DNA of 64,000 nt from Bacilli bacterium (GTDB taxonomy: Bacteria; Bacillota_I; Bacilli_A; RFN20; CAG-826). The stretch covers positions 434,001-498,000 of the forward strand of contig DAOKYO010000002.1 in NCBI GenBank assembly GCA_035326105.1, given 5' to 3'. Position 1 is the first letter of the stretch, and every line of letters starts with the position of its first letter. This document shows, piece after piece, positions 1-7,397 of the stretch. Made by a program: the position numbers and the translations under genes. A model generated the notes under the pieces. That model did no database searches. It was not told the DNA's origin and saw nothing but the letters and a program-made list of their open reading frames with translations.

Positions 1-724
1 TATCCGGCAAAAAGCGATCGGTGATATAACGATCAGAAAGTGTCGCCGCGGCCACGAGTGCTGCGTCGGTAATTTTTACCCCATGATGGGTTTCATATCG
101 TTCTTTCAGGCCACGCAAAATAGAAATCGTGTCTTCAACCGTCGGTTCTTCGACCATAACTGTTTGAAAACGCCGCTCAAGCGCCCGATCCTTTTCGATA
201 TATTGCCGATATTCATTCAATGTCGTAGCGCCGATACACGATAATTCTCCCCGGGCAAGCATCGGCTTAAGCATATTCGAAGCATCCATTGCGCCGTCGG
301 TCCGTCCGGCGCCGACGATCAGGTGGATTTCATCGATGAACATAATAATTTTATGATCGCTGGCTTTGACCTTATTTAAAATGGCTTTAAGGCGTTCCTC
401 AAATTCACCGCGATATTTAGCACCGGCCAAAAGAGCGCCGATGTCGAGTTCATAGATTTCCTTGTCCTTCAAGGAAACTGGAACATCACCTTTAATAATG
501 CGTTGGGCCAAGCCCTCAATAATCGCCGTTTTGCCGACTCCCGGCTCACCCAAAAGAATGACATTATTCTTTGTCTTTCGCGCCAAGATTTCGATTATTC
601 GCCGTATTTCATCATCACGACCGATCACGGGATCGGTCTTATTCTTTTTTACTTCATCGGTTATCAACCGACCAAATTTAGTCAATACTTCAGGATCTTT
701 GTTGTAATCAGGGAAACCTTCCAT
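1..724 (-). CDS. clpB: ClpB disaggregase ATPase, N-terminal part (truncated by window edge)
   Basis: AAA+ protein disaggregase that works with DnaK to rescue aggregated proteins in the cytoplasm. Translation of the minus strand gives a first AAA+ domain with Walker A GEPGVGKT near residue 60, the LDIGALLAGAKYRGEFEERL block, Walker B FIDEIH and the ALERRFQ sensor region, all typical of ClpB. The 3' part lies outside the window. The AAA+ domain begins only about 20 residues after the start, so the usual N-terminal substrate-binding domain of about 140 residues is absent, as in short ClpB forms. Two in-frame ATGs exist (730 and 724). I chose 724 because the SD GAGGTG then has a 6-base spacer; at 730 it would touch the start codon. 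Two CIRCE operators lie directly upstream, so HrcA heat-shock control is expected. Confidence 0.93.
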   Translation of the reverse strand, partial: MEGFPDYNKDPEVLTKFGRLITDEVKKNKTDPVIGRDDEIRRIIEILARKTKNNVILLGEPGVGKTAIIEGLAQRIIKGDVPVSLKDKEIYELDIGALLAGAKYRGEFEERLKAILNKVKASDHKIIMFIDEIHLIVGAGRTDGAMDASNMLKPMLARGELSCIGATTLNEYRQYIEKDRALERRFQTVMVEEPTVEDTISILRGLKERYETHHGVKITDAALVAAATLSDRYITDRFLPD

Positions 725-738
725 ACTCATCACCTCAT

Positions 739-765
739 TTAGCACTCAATATATGCAAGTGCTAA
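739..765 (-). promoter_or_regulatory. CIRCE operator 1 (HrcA site) upstream of clpB
   Basis: The sequence reads TTAGCACTC-N9-AAGTGCTAA, which matches the CIRCE consensus TTAGCACTC-N9-GAGTGCTAA in all but one position. It ends 14 bases before the clpB start, where HrcA binding would block transcription or initiation. Confidence 0.92.
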
Positions 766-783
766 ATATATTATAAGCGCCTT

Positions 784-810
784 TTAGCACTTGTCAAGTG
801 AGAGTGCTAT
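784..810 (-). promoter_or_regulatory. CIRCE operator 2 (HrcA site) upstream of clpB
   Basis: The sequence reads TTAGCACTT-N9-GAGTGCTAT, with one mismatch in each outer arm compared with the CIRCE consensus. It lies 18 bases from operator 1 and overlaps the stop codon of the upstream lipoprotein gene (stop at 807-809). The clpB promoter must therefore be packed between or beside the two operators. Confidence 0.85.
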
Positions 811-1796
811 TTTTCCTCTGCCCAAATTGATACCCATGAATAATCGTTGTAGAAACGGATATAAAGGGCAAAGGTCCCGCCCTTCTTGAATGAAAGACCT
901 TGAGGCTCCATGTTATTTATATACTTGAAGTAAGTGGCGCCCGTGTCCGTACTACCCGATTCATCAGCGGTGGTAAGTGGCGTTAGAATATCCGCCGTAT
1001 AAAGCCCATTAGACGCATCGGCGTCCAAGGTATAACCGACACGCAAAACATTATTCTCTCTATAGCCGGCGGCATAACTCGGATAAGTATCATCCCCGAT
1101 ACCGAATTTATCGCCCAATGATTTAATAGAAAAATATGTGTCTTTTTCGACACTAATTTCGGTTGTCCACTCGGTGGTTTCAAAAGCGGTGGAGTAACTT
1201 TCCACTAAAAACGCCATTTCATCATTGGACAAATCCAAATAAAGTCCGGAGTTTGTTTCTTCGCTTGAAGATTCAGAACCAGACGATTCCGAACTCAGAC
1301 TTTCTGAACTTGAAGATGGGTCGGTATCCTTAAACCATGCTTGAAGCACAATCCCCTCTGTCGCCGGCATCTCATCAAATTTAATTAATCCTCCGGATGA
1401 GGATTGATAAACCCAGCCCGAGAATTCCGCTCCCAGCTCATGCGTTATGACATCTGAGTTGGGTAAAAGTGATCCGCTTAAGGCCGTATATTCGTAGCCA
1501 AATTCAAGATTTTTAGCGCTGATATCCGTTCCATGTTGACCATTAAATAGTCCATACCGGGTTAAATTGAAGTAAATTGTGGTCATCACACTTTCGATTG
1601 ATGAGTTGCTCAATGTATTTGAGGTTGGGCTACTACCGCTCGTTGATATACTGGTTGTTTCGCTTGAGGATAGGGATGTATCGAGTGAAGCGGAAGTGCC
1701 GGTTGAAGCGGATGAGGAGTCACCTCTTCTACCACATCCGGATAAAATCAATGCTACGGAAGCGAAAGTAATAATGTATAGTTTCGTTTTTTTCAT
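807..1796 (-). CDS. Serine-rich linker lipoprotein, function unknown
   Basis: Predicted membrane-anchored surface lipoprotein of 329 residues. The N-terminus has a lysine-rich start, a hydrophobic segment and the lipobox LSGC, with Cys21 as the lipidated residue. A Ser/Thr-rich spacer follows (about residues 25-65), then a beta-rich segment that resembles InlB-type repeats (GWVYQSSSGG ... VLQAWFKDTD, about residues 85-155). A second Ser/Glu-rich spacer leads to a C-terminal beta-rich domain of about 135 residues that I do not recognise. It starts 10 bases after the amylase stop and is probably cotranscribed with it, so a role in holding starch or amylase at the cell surface is possible but unproven. 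Confidence 0.75.
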   Translation of the reverse strand: MKKTKLYIITFASVALILSGCGRRGDSSSASTGTSASLDTSLSSSETTSISTSGSSPTSNTLSNSSIESVMTTIYFNLTRYGLFNGQHGTDISAKNLEFGYEYTALSGSLLPNSDVITHELGAEFSGWVYQSSSGGLIKFDEMPATEGIVLQAWFKDTDPSSSSESLSSESSGSESSSEETNSGLYLDLSNDEMAFLVESYSTAFETTEWTTEISVEKDTYFSIKSLGDKFGIGDDTYPSYAAGYRENNVLRVGYTLDADASNGLYTADILTPLTTADESGSTDTGATYFKYINNMEPQGLSFKKGGTFALYIRFYNDYSWVSIWAEEK

Positions 1797-1806
1797 ATCC
1801 TATGCC

Positions 1807-4110
1807 TCACTTCAACACCGTTACGCCGTAACTTCCAAGACTGCTGCCCGTTAGATTATCACTAAAAACGATATTTTTATTGATATTCAAACTGACGGCA
1901 TTGTTGCCGAAATTAATATAGAAGTAAAGCGTCTCCCCATTATAGGAAAGCGAATAGGCCATAACCTTGTTGCTCACAAATCCCAGGCCATTATATGTAC
2001 CTTTCAAAATAATTGATTGATAAGCGGAATTGGTCTTAAAGCTCGTTAATCCCTTCACATAAGTTAATAAAGATTCATCATCGCCTTCTTGCGTGGCTAC
2101 CGAAGAAAGTATGTCGCGATTATAATTGTCCCATTCGACCTTATACCCGGTAAAAGAATAGTCCGTGGTGGTTGTAAAATCCGTATCGGACCATTTCATC
2201 GGCTGCCGATACCAGCGGTCAAGATTCCAATCGGTGCCGGCGGCGCGCTCCGGCGAATTAATTCCGTCATTAGCGACTTTATTGCCACTAAGACCAATTT
2301 CATCGCCGTAGAAAATCCAGGAAACACCCGGCATTAAAATTTGCGATGCCAAATATGCCCGCGCTTTGCGGTTGGCAAGTTCATAGTTGCTACTGGAGAT
2401 AGGAACGCTATTTTCCGTAATGCTACTGCCGCTTCCTACAAGCGAATTATTGACATGATTTATCATTCGCTCCACATCGTGATTGGAGGTAAATGGACTG
2501 TTTATTGCTGATCCGTTCTGCCGTGAGGCATTGAATAAATTTAATTTTGATTTTATCACGGTATTAGCCTCCACTGCAGCCGTGTTTTCCCCGCTATCGT
2601 AGAAGGTGTTGTAAACATTATGATAATAAGCGGCAAAATCAAACTGACTATCCATTCCCTGATAGTAGGGAGCGATTCTTTGATCCCAACCATCAAAGTT
2701 TTCTCCGACAATGAAGGTATTAGGATATAGGCTTTTGATGCGCGCCGAAAACTCTAAAAAGAAATTGATGTTTTTACCGCGATCGGTACTATAATCAACT
2801 GCATTGGCCGCATCGAAATCATTGACCACGTCACTGCTGTTGGAACTAACCTCATCCTTCATATAAACATGCTTGACCGCATCGATGCGAAAACCATCAA
2901 TTCCAAACCCTAACCAATACTTAGCAACATCGATTATGGCGTTTCTTGTTCCTTGATAGTCATAATTTAGTTCCGGCATTGAACTGGCAAATTTAGCGTA
3001 GTAGTAATAGTTGGTGGTGCCATAGCGATACCAAGGAGCGGAAAGCTCGGCAGTCGAATACTTCCAATGATAAAAGTTGCGATAGTCGATATCGTTGCCG
3101 TCGATGTCTTTTCCTGTCATGAGCATCGCGGATTTCTTAAACCAATAGTGATTAAGCGAAGTATGATTTACGACCAGATCCATAAGAACACGAATATTTC
3201 TCTTATGCGCTTCATAGACCAATTTGCGATAATCCTCGATCGTTCCAAATTTGGAATCAATGTTATAGTAGTCAATCGTATCATAGCCATGATAAGATTC
3301 ACTTTTTTGAATGGGTGTGAGCCAAATGGCTCCCACGCTAAGAGAATCGATATAATCCAGTTTCGCAGTTATTCCATTTATATCGCCGAAACCATCTCCA
3401 TTGCTGTCCGCAAATGAAGAAACCATTATTTCGTATCCTACGCCAACGTTATCTTGAAAGTCCTGTGAAGTTCTCATCGGCGTATATATAGAGACATTAC
3501 TATTAACATCATCACGTGAATAATGACTTCCATCATCATCGGCATAGGGATCTTCCGCTTCGCTTCCCTGATAAACAAATTCCGGATTCATCGACTTCCC
3601 TTGAGTTACAAAGATATGAATAGATCCGTTGCTTCGGACATAATTCTTTACATTTTCGACGATAACGTCACCGCCCGAATCACTCGTCCACATCCCGCTT
3701 GATTTTGCCATTGAACTCTTTAAAACAATCAAAAATCCTAAATCCACCACATTTATCATTTTCGAAGACAGAAGACTGATATCCATAATCGCTCCGGTTT
3801 GATCAAAACGAAACCAATTAGCATACAAATCACCGTCTGTGTCAGCCGGCTTTTCATTCCAGGCCCAAACCCCCCAGTCGTTGATTGTCGACATATCTTC
3901 GCGTAGATAATGAAGATAGAGATGGTCCGATTGAACCCAAGTTGCCGTAATCAAACTATCCTCATATTCCTCGGGCGTCAAAACATCAGAAGTCTCCGCT
4001 TTAACCATTTGATTGTTATTAAATAAAGATGCGCTAGTAATGAGCATCGCGCTTATAATCGAAAGCCAGCCGAGAGATTGAAAAAACTTTGAGTGTTTTT
4101 TTGCTTCCAT
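1807..4110 (-). CDS. Secreted GH13 alpha-amylase / pullulanase-type glycosidase
   Basis: Extracellular glycoside hydrolase expected to cleave alpha-1,4 (or alpha-1,6) bonds in starch or maltodextrins; 767 residues. A signal peptide occupies about residues 1-40. Residues about 55-115 (HLYLHYLREDMSTINDWGVW) look like a pullulanase-type PUD/CBM41 domain. The GH13 barrel follows, with DLVVNHTS (region I), GFRIDAVKH with the nucleophile Asp near 410, GENFD with the acid/base Glu near 470, and SNHD with the transition-state Asp near 544. A small beta domain ends the protein. SD AGGAAG precedes the start. The lipoprotein gene follows directly. Exact substrate cannot be read from sequence; a cyclomaltodextrinase-like specificity is an alternative. 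Confidence 0.92.
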   Translation of the reverse strand: MEAKKHSKFFQSLGWLSIISAMLITSASLFNNNQMVKAETSDVLTPEEYEDSLITATWVQSDHLYLHYLREDMSTINDWGVWAWNEKPADTDGDLYANWFRFDQTGAIMDISLLSSKMINVVDLGFLIVLKSSMAKSSGMWTSDSGGDVIVENVKNYVRSNGSIHIFVTQGKSMNPEFVYQGSEAEDPYADDDGSHYSRDDVNSNVSIYTPMRTSQDFQDNVGVGYEIMVSSFADSNGDGFGDINGITAKLDYIDSLSVGAIWLTPIQKSESYHGYDTIDYYNIDSKFGTIEDYRKLVYEAHKRNIRVLMDLVVNHTSLNHYWFKKSAMLMTGKDIDGNDIDYRNFYHWKYSTAELSAPWYRYGTTNYYYYAKFASSMPELNYDYQGTRNAIIDVAKYWLGFGIDGFRIDAVKHVYMKDEVSSNSSDVVNDFDAANAVDYSTDRGKNINFFLEFSARIKSLYPNTFIVGENFDGWDQRIAPYYQGMDSQFDFAAYYHNVYNTFYDSGENTAAVEANTVIKSKLNLFNASRQNGSAINSPFTSNHDVERMINHVNNSLVGSGSSITENSVPISSSNYELANRKARAYLASQILMPGVSWIFYGDEIGLSGNKVANDGINSPERAAGTDWNLDRWYRQPMKWSDTDFTTTTDYSFTGYKVEWDNYNRDILSSVATQEGDDESLLTYVKGLTSFKTNSAYQSIILKGTYNGLGFVSNKVMAYSLSYNGETLYFYINFGNNAVSLNINKNIVFSDNLTGSSLGSYGVTVLK

Positions 4111-4174
4111 ATTATCTTCCTCGCACTAATTCTACTTAACAATTTAACCTACTTTTTAACGATTATCAATAAGC

Positions 4175-4200
4175 AATAAAAAAACCCAGCAGAGCTGGGT
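4175..4200 (-). terminator. Intrinsic terminator after small peptide gene
   Basis: The stem ACCCAGC-AGA-GCTGGGT (4184-4200) is followed on the minus strand by a T run. It lies between the 39-residue peptide gene and the amylase, so the two are probably separate transcription units. Confidence 0.85.
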
Positions 4201-4254
4201 GAATTTTTAATGGGGTTCATGGGTATAACTATCATTACCCAAGAAATAAAATAA

Positions 4255-4374
4255 CTACCGAACTGAACGTCCTGATAAAATATCGACGTTCATAATCTTA
4301 TCAGCAACTGATGCGACCGAAACCGCAGCAAGACCATTTAAAATAGCGCTAAAAACTTTTGCAACTTTTTTCAT
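4255..4374 (-). CDS. Small peptide, 39 residues, unknown
   Basis: A short ORF starts MKKVAKVFSAILNGLAAVS and ends in GRSVR. The SD AAGGAGG lies 10 bases upstream of the ATG, one of the best ribosome sites in the window, and there is a good promoter and its own terminator, so I regard it as a real gene. The N-terminal half is amphipathic or hydrophobic with three lysines, followed by a polar tail. There is no lipobox, no Cys and no Gly-Gly leader. It could be an exported signalling peptide, a membrane-active peptide or a small regulatory protein. A cre-like element lies upstream of the promoter, suggesting carbon control. I do not recognise a family. Confidence 0.65.
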   Translation of the reverse strand: MKKVAKVFSAILNGLAAVSVASVADKIMNVDILSGRSVR

Positions 4375-4419
4375 AAATATATCGACCTCCTTCTTCTCAT
4401 ATCATGAATAAATCATGTT

Positions 4420-4445
4420 CCGTCGAGGGGATAGTACCTCAGCGG
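4420..4445 (-). other. 5'-terminal mRNA stem-loop of the 39-residue peptide gene
   Basis: On the minus strand the bases can fold with CCG/CGG and GAGG/CCTC pairings around a 7-8 base loop, with one C.A mismatch and one G.T wobble. The stem ends at about 4445, the position where transcription should start from the promoter at 4453-4480. A hairpin at the extreme 5' end would stabilise the mRNA. The fold is hand-drawn. Confidence 0.4.
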
Positions 4446-4452
4446 ATGTTAT

Positions 4453-4480
4453 ATAATAGCATAATTTTTTTTATAGTCAA
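4453..4480 (-). promoter_or_regulatory. Promoter of the 39-residue peptide gene
   Basis: The -35 box TTGACT (4475-4480) and -10 box TATTAT (4453-4458) are separated by 16 bases. A partial cre-like palindrome centred on AAACGTTT sits just upstream of the -35 box at about 4483-4492. Confidence 0.6.
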
Positions 4481-4522
4481 CAAAAACGTTTGGAAATTTT
4501 TTCATTTTTTCAATTACGCTTT

Positions 4523-4537
4523 CTGAAAACGCTTTTA
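4523..4537 (-). promoter_or_regulatory. cre-like (CcpA/LacI-family) site
   Basis: CTGAAAACGCTTTTA matches the cre consensus WTGNAANCGNWNNCW except at the first position and near the end. It lies about 45 bases upstream of the peptide promoter, a position compatible with either activation or repression. Confidence 0.45.
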
Positions 4538-4573
4538 TTTTATTAACAACTCTTATTCTTAGCAGTAAAAGTG

Positions 4574-5518
4574 TTAAAAAATGATCTTTTTTAGTCGAAA
4601 AAGAAACTTTTTTTCCTGATATTGAGCAATAAATAAATTCTTATCCGTGAGCATCTGTCGCGAATGGTTGGCCACGAGTTGAGGATATTTTTGCCTAATG
4701 TCGGCGCTTAATCGATGTGCTATTTCATAATAGCTTTCGCTTTCAAGTCCGGTTTCAAAAAAATGTTTTCCATTGCATACGCCTTCAATAAAGGAAATAA
4801 AAGGATAAGAAAAATCTATTTTATTTACTTGGTTAAAGTTAAATTTAATATATGCGTCAAATACCTTCTCAACAATCGATAAACTATAGTTCATACTCGC
4901 AACATTCAAGTAATTACAGCGTTGAGACTGATAGTTTCCGTCGCTCCAAATAATATCGCGTTTCAAAAAAACAACATTCACATCGCTTTTAATTATTCTT
5001 AAGGTGTGTTCTATTGCCGACTCAATTATATTTTTCCGAGTTTTATAATTTTGATGCAGGCTATCGTTTTCAAATATTTTTAGAAGAAAAACATACCAAA
5101 GAGTACCGACAAATAGTTGCCTAGGAAGTATCGATACCGATTTTATTAAGTTATTAAGTTTAATGCACTGTTGTGTGTTATGTAGAGCATCCCGGCCAAA
5201 GTTTAATGCTGAAGCAATGGCAAACGATTGAACGGCATACAGCAGAAACCCATCGCCGGAAAAACGATTATCCTGCGTATTTGAGTTAGAAAACAAAAGC
5301 CAATAGTTTTCTAACGCCGGGTGAAAGAATAAATACTTGTCTAAATTCTTTATATCGTAATTGCCATTATAAAAAAATTCTATCCCCCAAAAAGTCAAGG
5401 CTTTGGCGGCTATAGAAAGATGCCTGTTTTCCACCGCTTCCGGCAGAAATCCAATCGCCTTCGCGAGTTGTACTTCATTTATCATTCCCATTGCTTTTAC
5501 ATCATAACATTTAGTCAA
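4574..5518 (-). CDS. Hypothetical protein, 314 residues
   Basis: I do not recognise this protein. It looks soluble and largely alpha-helical, is rich in aromatic residues (FWGIEFFYNG, ENYWLLFS), and has no signal peptide or clear membrane segment. The longest ORF begins with TTG at 5518, which sits directly at the T tract of the preceding terminator. No SD is visible there, and in-frame ATGs at 5491 and 5485 also lack one, so the start is uncertain. It is flanked by two small peptide genes on the same strand, which makes a peptide-related role (binding, processing or modification) worth testing. No catalytic motif is visible. Confidence 0.6.
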   Translation of the reverse strand: MTKCYDVKAMGMINEVQLAKAIGFLPEAVENRHLSIAAKALTFWGIEFFYNGNYDIKNLDKYLFFHPALENYWLLFSNSNTQDNRFSGDGFLLYAVQSFAIASALNFGRDALHNTQQCIKLNNLIKSVSILPRQLFVGTLWYVFLLKIFENDSLHQNYKTRKNIIESAIEHTLRIIKSDVNVVFLKRDIIWSDGNYQSQRCNYLNVASMNYSLSIVEKVFDAYIKFNFNQVNKIDFSYPFISFIEGVCNGKHFFETGLESESYYEIAHRLSADIRQKYPQLVANHSRQMLTDKNLFIAQYQEKKFLFRLKKIIF

Positions 5519-5519
5519 T

Positions 5520-5543
5520 AAAAAAGGGAGAATCTAATCTCCC
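5520..5543 (-). terminator. Intrinsic terminator after the 53-residue peptide gene
   Basis: Stem GGGAGA-ATCTAA-TCTCCC (5526-5543) with a T run on the minus strand immediately after it. Expression of the next gene would need read-through. Confidence 0.85.
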
Positions 5544-5597
5544 TATCATATTCAGTTTTGGGCTCTTATTAAAGAGACCGTCATCACTTTGTCAACA

Positions 5598-5759
5598 TCA
5601 GCGACCATTTGATAAATAAACTTGGCCGTCAATATTTTCGGAAACAAAGCTCTCGCCGTCATCATAGCGGGAAATCTTCATCGCTTTGATCGATTTTAGA
5701 AGATCACTGTAGCTGTCGTGCGAGGCTGAATATCCAAGGTTTTCTTTTTTGTTCTTCAT
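5598..5759 (-). CDS. Small polar peptide, 53 residues, unknown
   Basis: A short ORF starts MKNKKENLGYSASHDSYSD and ends in GQVYLSNGR. It has the SD AGGAGG with an 8-base spacer to the ATG at 5759; an in-frame ATG at 5765 would leave only 2 bases, so 5759 is preferred. The product is polar and charged, with many Ser and Tyr and no membrane segment or Cys. It has its own promoter, a near-perfect cre site and a terminator, which argues for a real, regulated gene. It could be a leader-core type precursor or a small regulatory protein. No family recognised. Confidence 0.65.
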   Translation of the reverse strand: MKNKKENLGYSASHDSYSDLLKSIKAMKISRYDDGESFVSENIDGQVYLSNGR

Positions 5760-5794
5760 GTTCATTACCTCCTTGTTCCTTTGCGAACACCTAT

Positions 5795-5822
5795 ACTATA
5801 ATCGCTAAAAAATATAATGCAA
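5795..5822 (-). promoter_or_regulatory. Promoter of the 53-residue peptide gene
   Basis: The -35 box TTGCAT (5817-5822) and -10 box TATAGT (5795-5800) are separated by 16 bases, the same spacing as at the other small-peptide promoter. Confidence 0.5.
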
Positions 5823-5837
5823 TTTTGTAACCCCTTA

Positions 5838-5852
5838 CTGAAAACGTTTTCT
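5838..5852 (-). promoter_or_regulatory. cre site (CcpA/LacI-family operator)
   Basis: CTGAAAACGTTTTCT fits cre at every position but the first and is nearly palindromic around the central CG. It lies 15 bases upstream of the -35 box of the 53-residue peptide gene, so carbon-source control is likely. Confidence 0.65.
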
Positions 5853-5861
5853 AGGTTTCAC

Positions 5862-5893
5862 AAAAAAAAGTCGCATTATAAGCGACTTTTTTT
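5862..5893. terminator. Bidirectional terminator
   Basis: Stem AAGTCGC-loop-GCGACTT with A runs on one side and T runs on the other. On the minus strand it ends the galT-galK-regulator operon. Confidence 0.8.
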
Positions 5894-5926
5894 GATTGAT
5901 GTAACCGTTTTACAAGGTTTTAAGGC

Positions 5927-6292
5927 CTAACTTAATCTTCCTTTTATCGCCTGGAATGTTTCCTCACTGATAACATGTTCGACGCGGCAAGCATCCGTTC
6001 GTGCTTGCTTGGCACTGACCCCAAGTCCAATAAAATATTGAGTCAAGATCTTATGGCGTTCATATATGTGCTGAGCCTTTTCATTCCCGGTTCTTGTAAG
6101 AATGATATGTCCGTCACCATTAATGACGATAAATCCCTGATTTTCCAGAAGATGAACCGCCCGCGAAATTGAAGGCTTCGAATAGCCGGTTTCATTCACA
6201 ATATCGATTGAGCGGACAAAAGGCTGACGTTCTTGGATGATTAAAATATACTCTAAGTAATCTTCTTGGGACTCAAATGTTGGTTCTTTCAT
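5927..6292 (-). CDS. DtxR/MntR-family metal-dependent regulator
   Basis: Cytoplasmic transcription factor expected to sense Mn(II) or Fe(II). In its 121 residues the N-terminus (ESQEDYLEYILII) matches the MntR start that supplies metal ligands. The winged helix follows (SIDIVNETGYSKPSISRAVHL), and the C-terminal helices contain RHKILTQYF and DACRVEHVISEE, the region with the remaining His/Glu ligands. There is no SH3-like third domain, so it is of the short MntR type. It is the last gene of the galT-galK operon, 9 bases after the preceding stop, an odd setting for a metal regulator. It may instead control a transporter elsewhere. Confidence 0.88.
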   Translation of the reverse strand: MKEPTFESQEDYLEYILIIQERQPFVRSIDIVNETGYSKPSISRAVHLLENQGFIVINGDGHIILTRTGNEKAQHIYERHKILTQYFIGLGVSAKQARTDACRVEHVISEETFQAIKGRLS

Positions 6293-6301
6293 TTCAATGC
6301 C

Positions 6302-7336
6302 TCACGCCAAATGCTCTAATGCCAATCGCCGAAGTTTTAACACCATCGCATCCGATTTAGTTTTCAAATACTCATCGGCATAATCGATTACCAAAGAGTA
6401 TTCCTTTTCATCAAACAAACGCCTTATAGTATTTTTCAATGCATCAAAAGCCATCGAGCTTGGACCGGGGAAAAACTTATCCCCCAGGAACAAATCTTTG
6501 ATTTCCTTTTTCTTAGGCGTATAGACTTCAGTTTTATCCATCGCCGCTAATATGGCATCAATTTCGGCACTGACACCTTTACCGGCTTTTCCATAACGCA
6601 ACGATTCATGATAGCAGGCGTAAGCTTGCGGATATTTTCCATCAAGATAATAGGCGTATCCGACGAAGCGAATAATCACTCCCAGCATATCTTGATCAGT
6701 GACAATTGAAGCGGCAAACTTTCCGACCATCATTAATTTATCGACGATTTTCTTCTCTTTAAAAAATTCGCTGATTCGCATAAGTATGGGAACCGAAACT
6801 GGATTCCAATTATTGGCTAAGCCTAGAAAATTAACCGCCTGAATTTCGTCGCCCATAGCAAAAAGAATTTCCGCCAAAAGATAATAGGCCTCCGCAAATG
6901 GTAGATCGATGACTTGAAATGGTCCCGGAGCATTCAACACGCTCTTAATCAAGGTTTCCTCATACGGATCTTCAACCGCAAAATATTGCATTTTTTGATC
7001 GTTGATTCGCGGATTGTGACTCTCTAATTCATTAACGGCTAACCGGCAAAGTTTAAAAGCCTTCTCTAACGGATAGCCACTGGTATATTGACCAGCCCGA
7101 TGAAGCAGATATGTCACCCAAAGATCGGGATTAAGTTCCATATCCTTAGTAAAACGATTTATGTTCAAAGGCAAGACTTCATCAATTTGATTTTCAACAT
7201 ATTGCAGTAATCCATCAGAAAGCAAAGAAGAAGATATGCTGAGCGCCTGCCATTCCAAAATCAAAAAGCGCCGATCTTTTAAGCGGTTGCCGGTTAAAGT
7301 CTTTTCAATTTTCTCTTTAATTTGCTCATCATTCAT
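6302..7336 (-). CDS. Helical-repeat (TPR-like) protein B
   Basis: A 344-residue cytoplasmic protein made of helix-turn-helix repeats of TPR type: AEAYYLLAEILFAMGDEIQAV, then VGYAYYLDGKYPQAYACYHES. No signal peptide. The N-terminal LTGNRLKDRRFL block resembles LTGDLLSDRKLL in the gene upstream, and NWNPVSV matches EWNPYNV there, so the two are diverged paralogues. It has the SD GGGTGATG. As part of the galT-galK-TPR-TPR-regulator operon it may act as a scaffold or sensor, but no function can be assigned. Confidence 0.7.
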   Translation of the reverse strand: MNDEQIKEKIEKTLTGNRLKDRRFLILEWQALSISSSLLSDGLLQYVENQIDEVLPLNINRFTKDMELNPDLWVTYLLHRAGQYTSGYPLEKAFKLCRLAVNELESHNPRINDQKMQYFAVEDPYEETLIKSVLNAPGPFQVIDLPFAEAYYLLAEILFAMGDEIQAVNFLGLANNWNPVSVPILMRISEFFKEKKIVDKLMMVGKFAASIVTDQDMLGVIIRFVGYAYYLDGKYPQAYACYHESLRYGKAGKGVSAEIDAILAAMDKTEVYTPKKKEIKDLFLGDKFFPGPSSMAFDALKNTIRRLFDEKEYSLVIDYADEYLKTKSDAMVLKLRRLALEHLA

Positions 7337-7397
7337 ACTTCATCACCCTCATTTACTAGTAATATATCATTTCTTTATTCCTAGCGCGAGAAAAACA

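Noticed and set aside
1577..1854. Plus-strand ORFs within the 807-1796 lipoprotein
   Set aside because: Shadows of a low-complexity coding region with no ribosome site.
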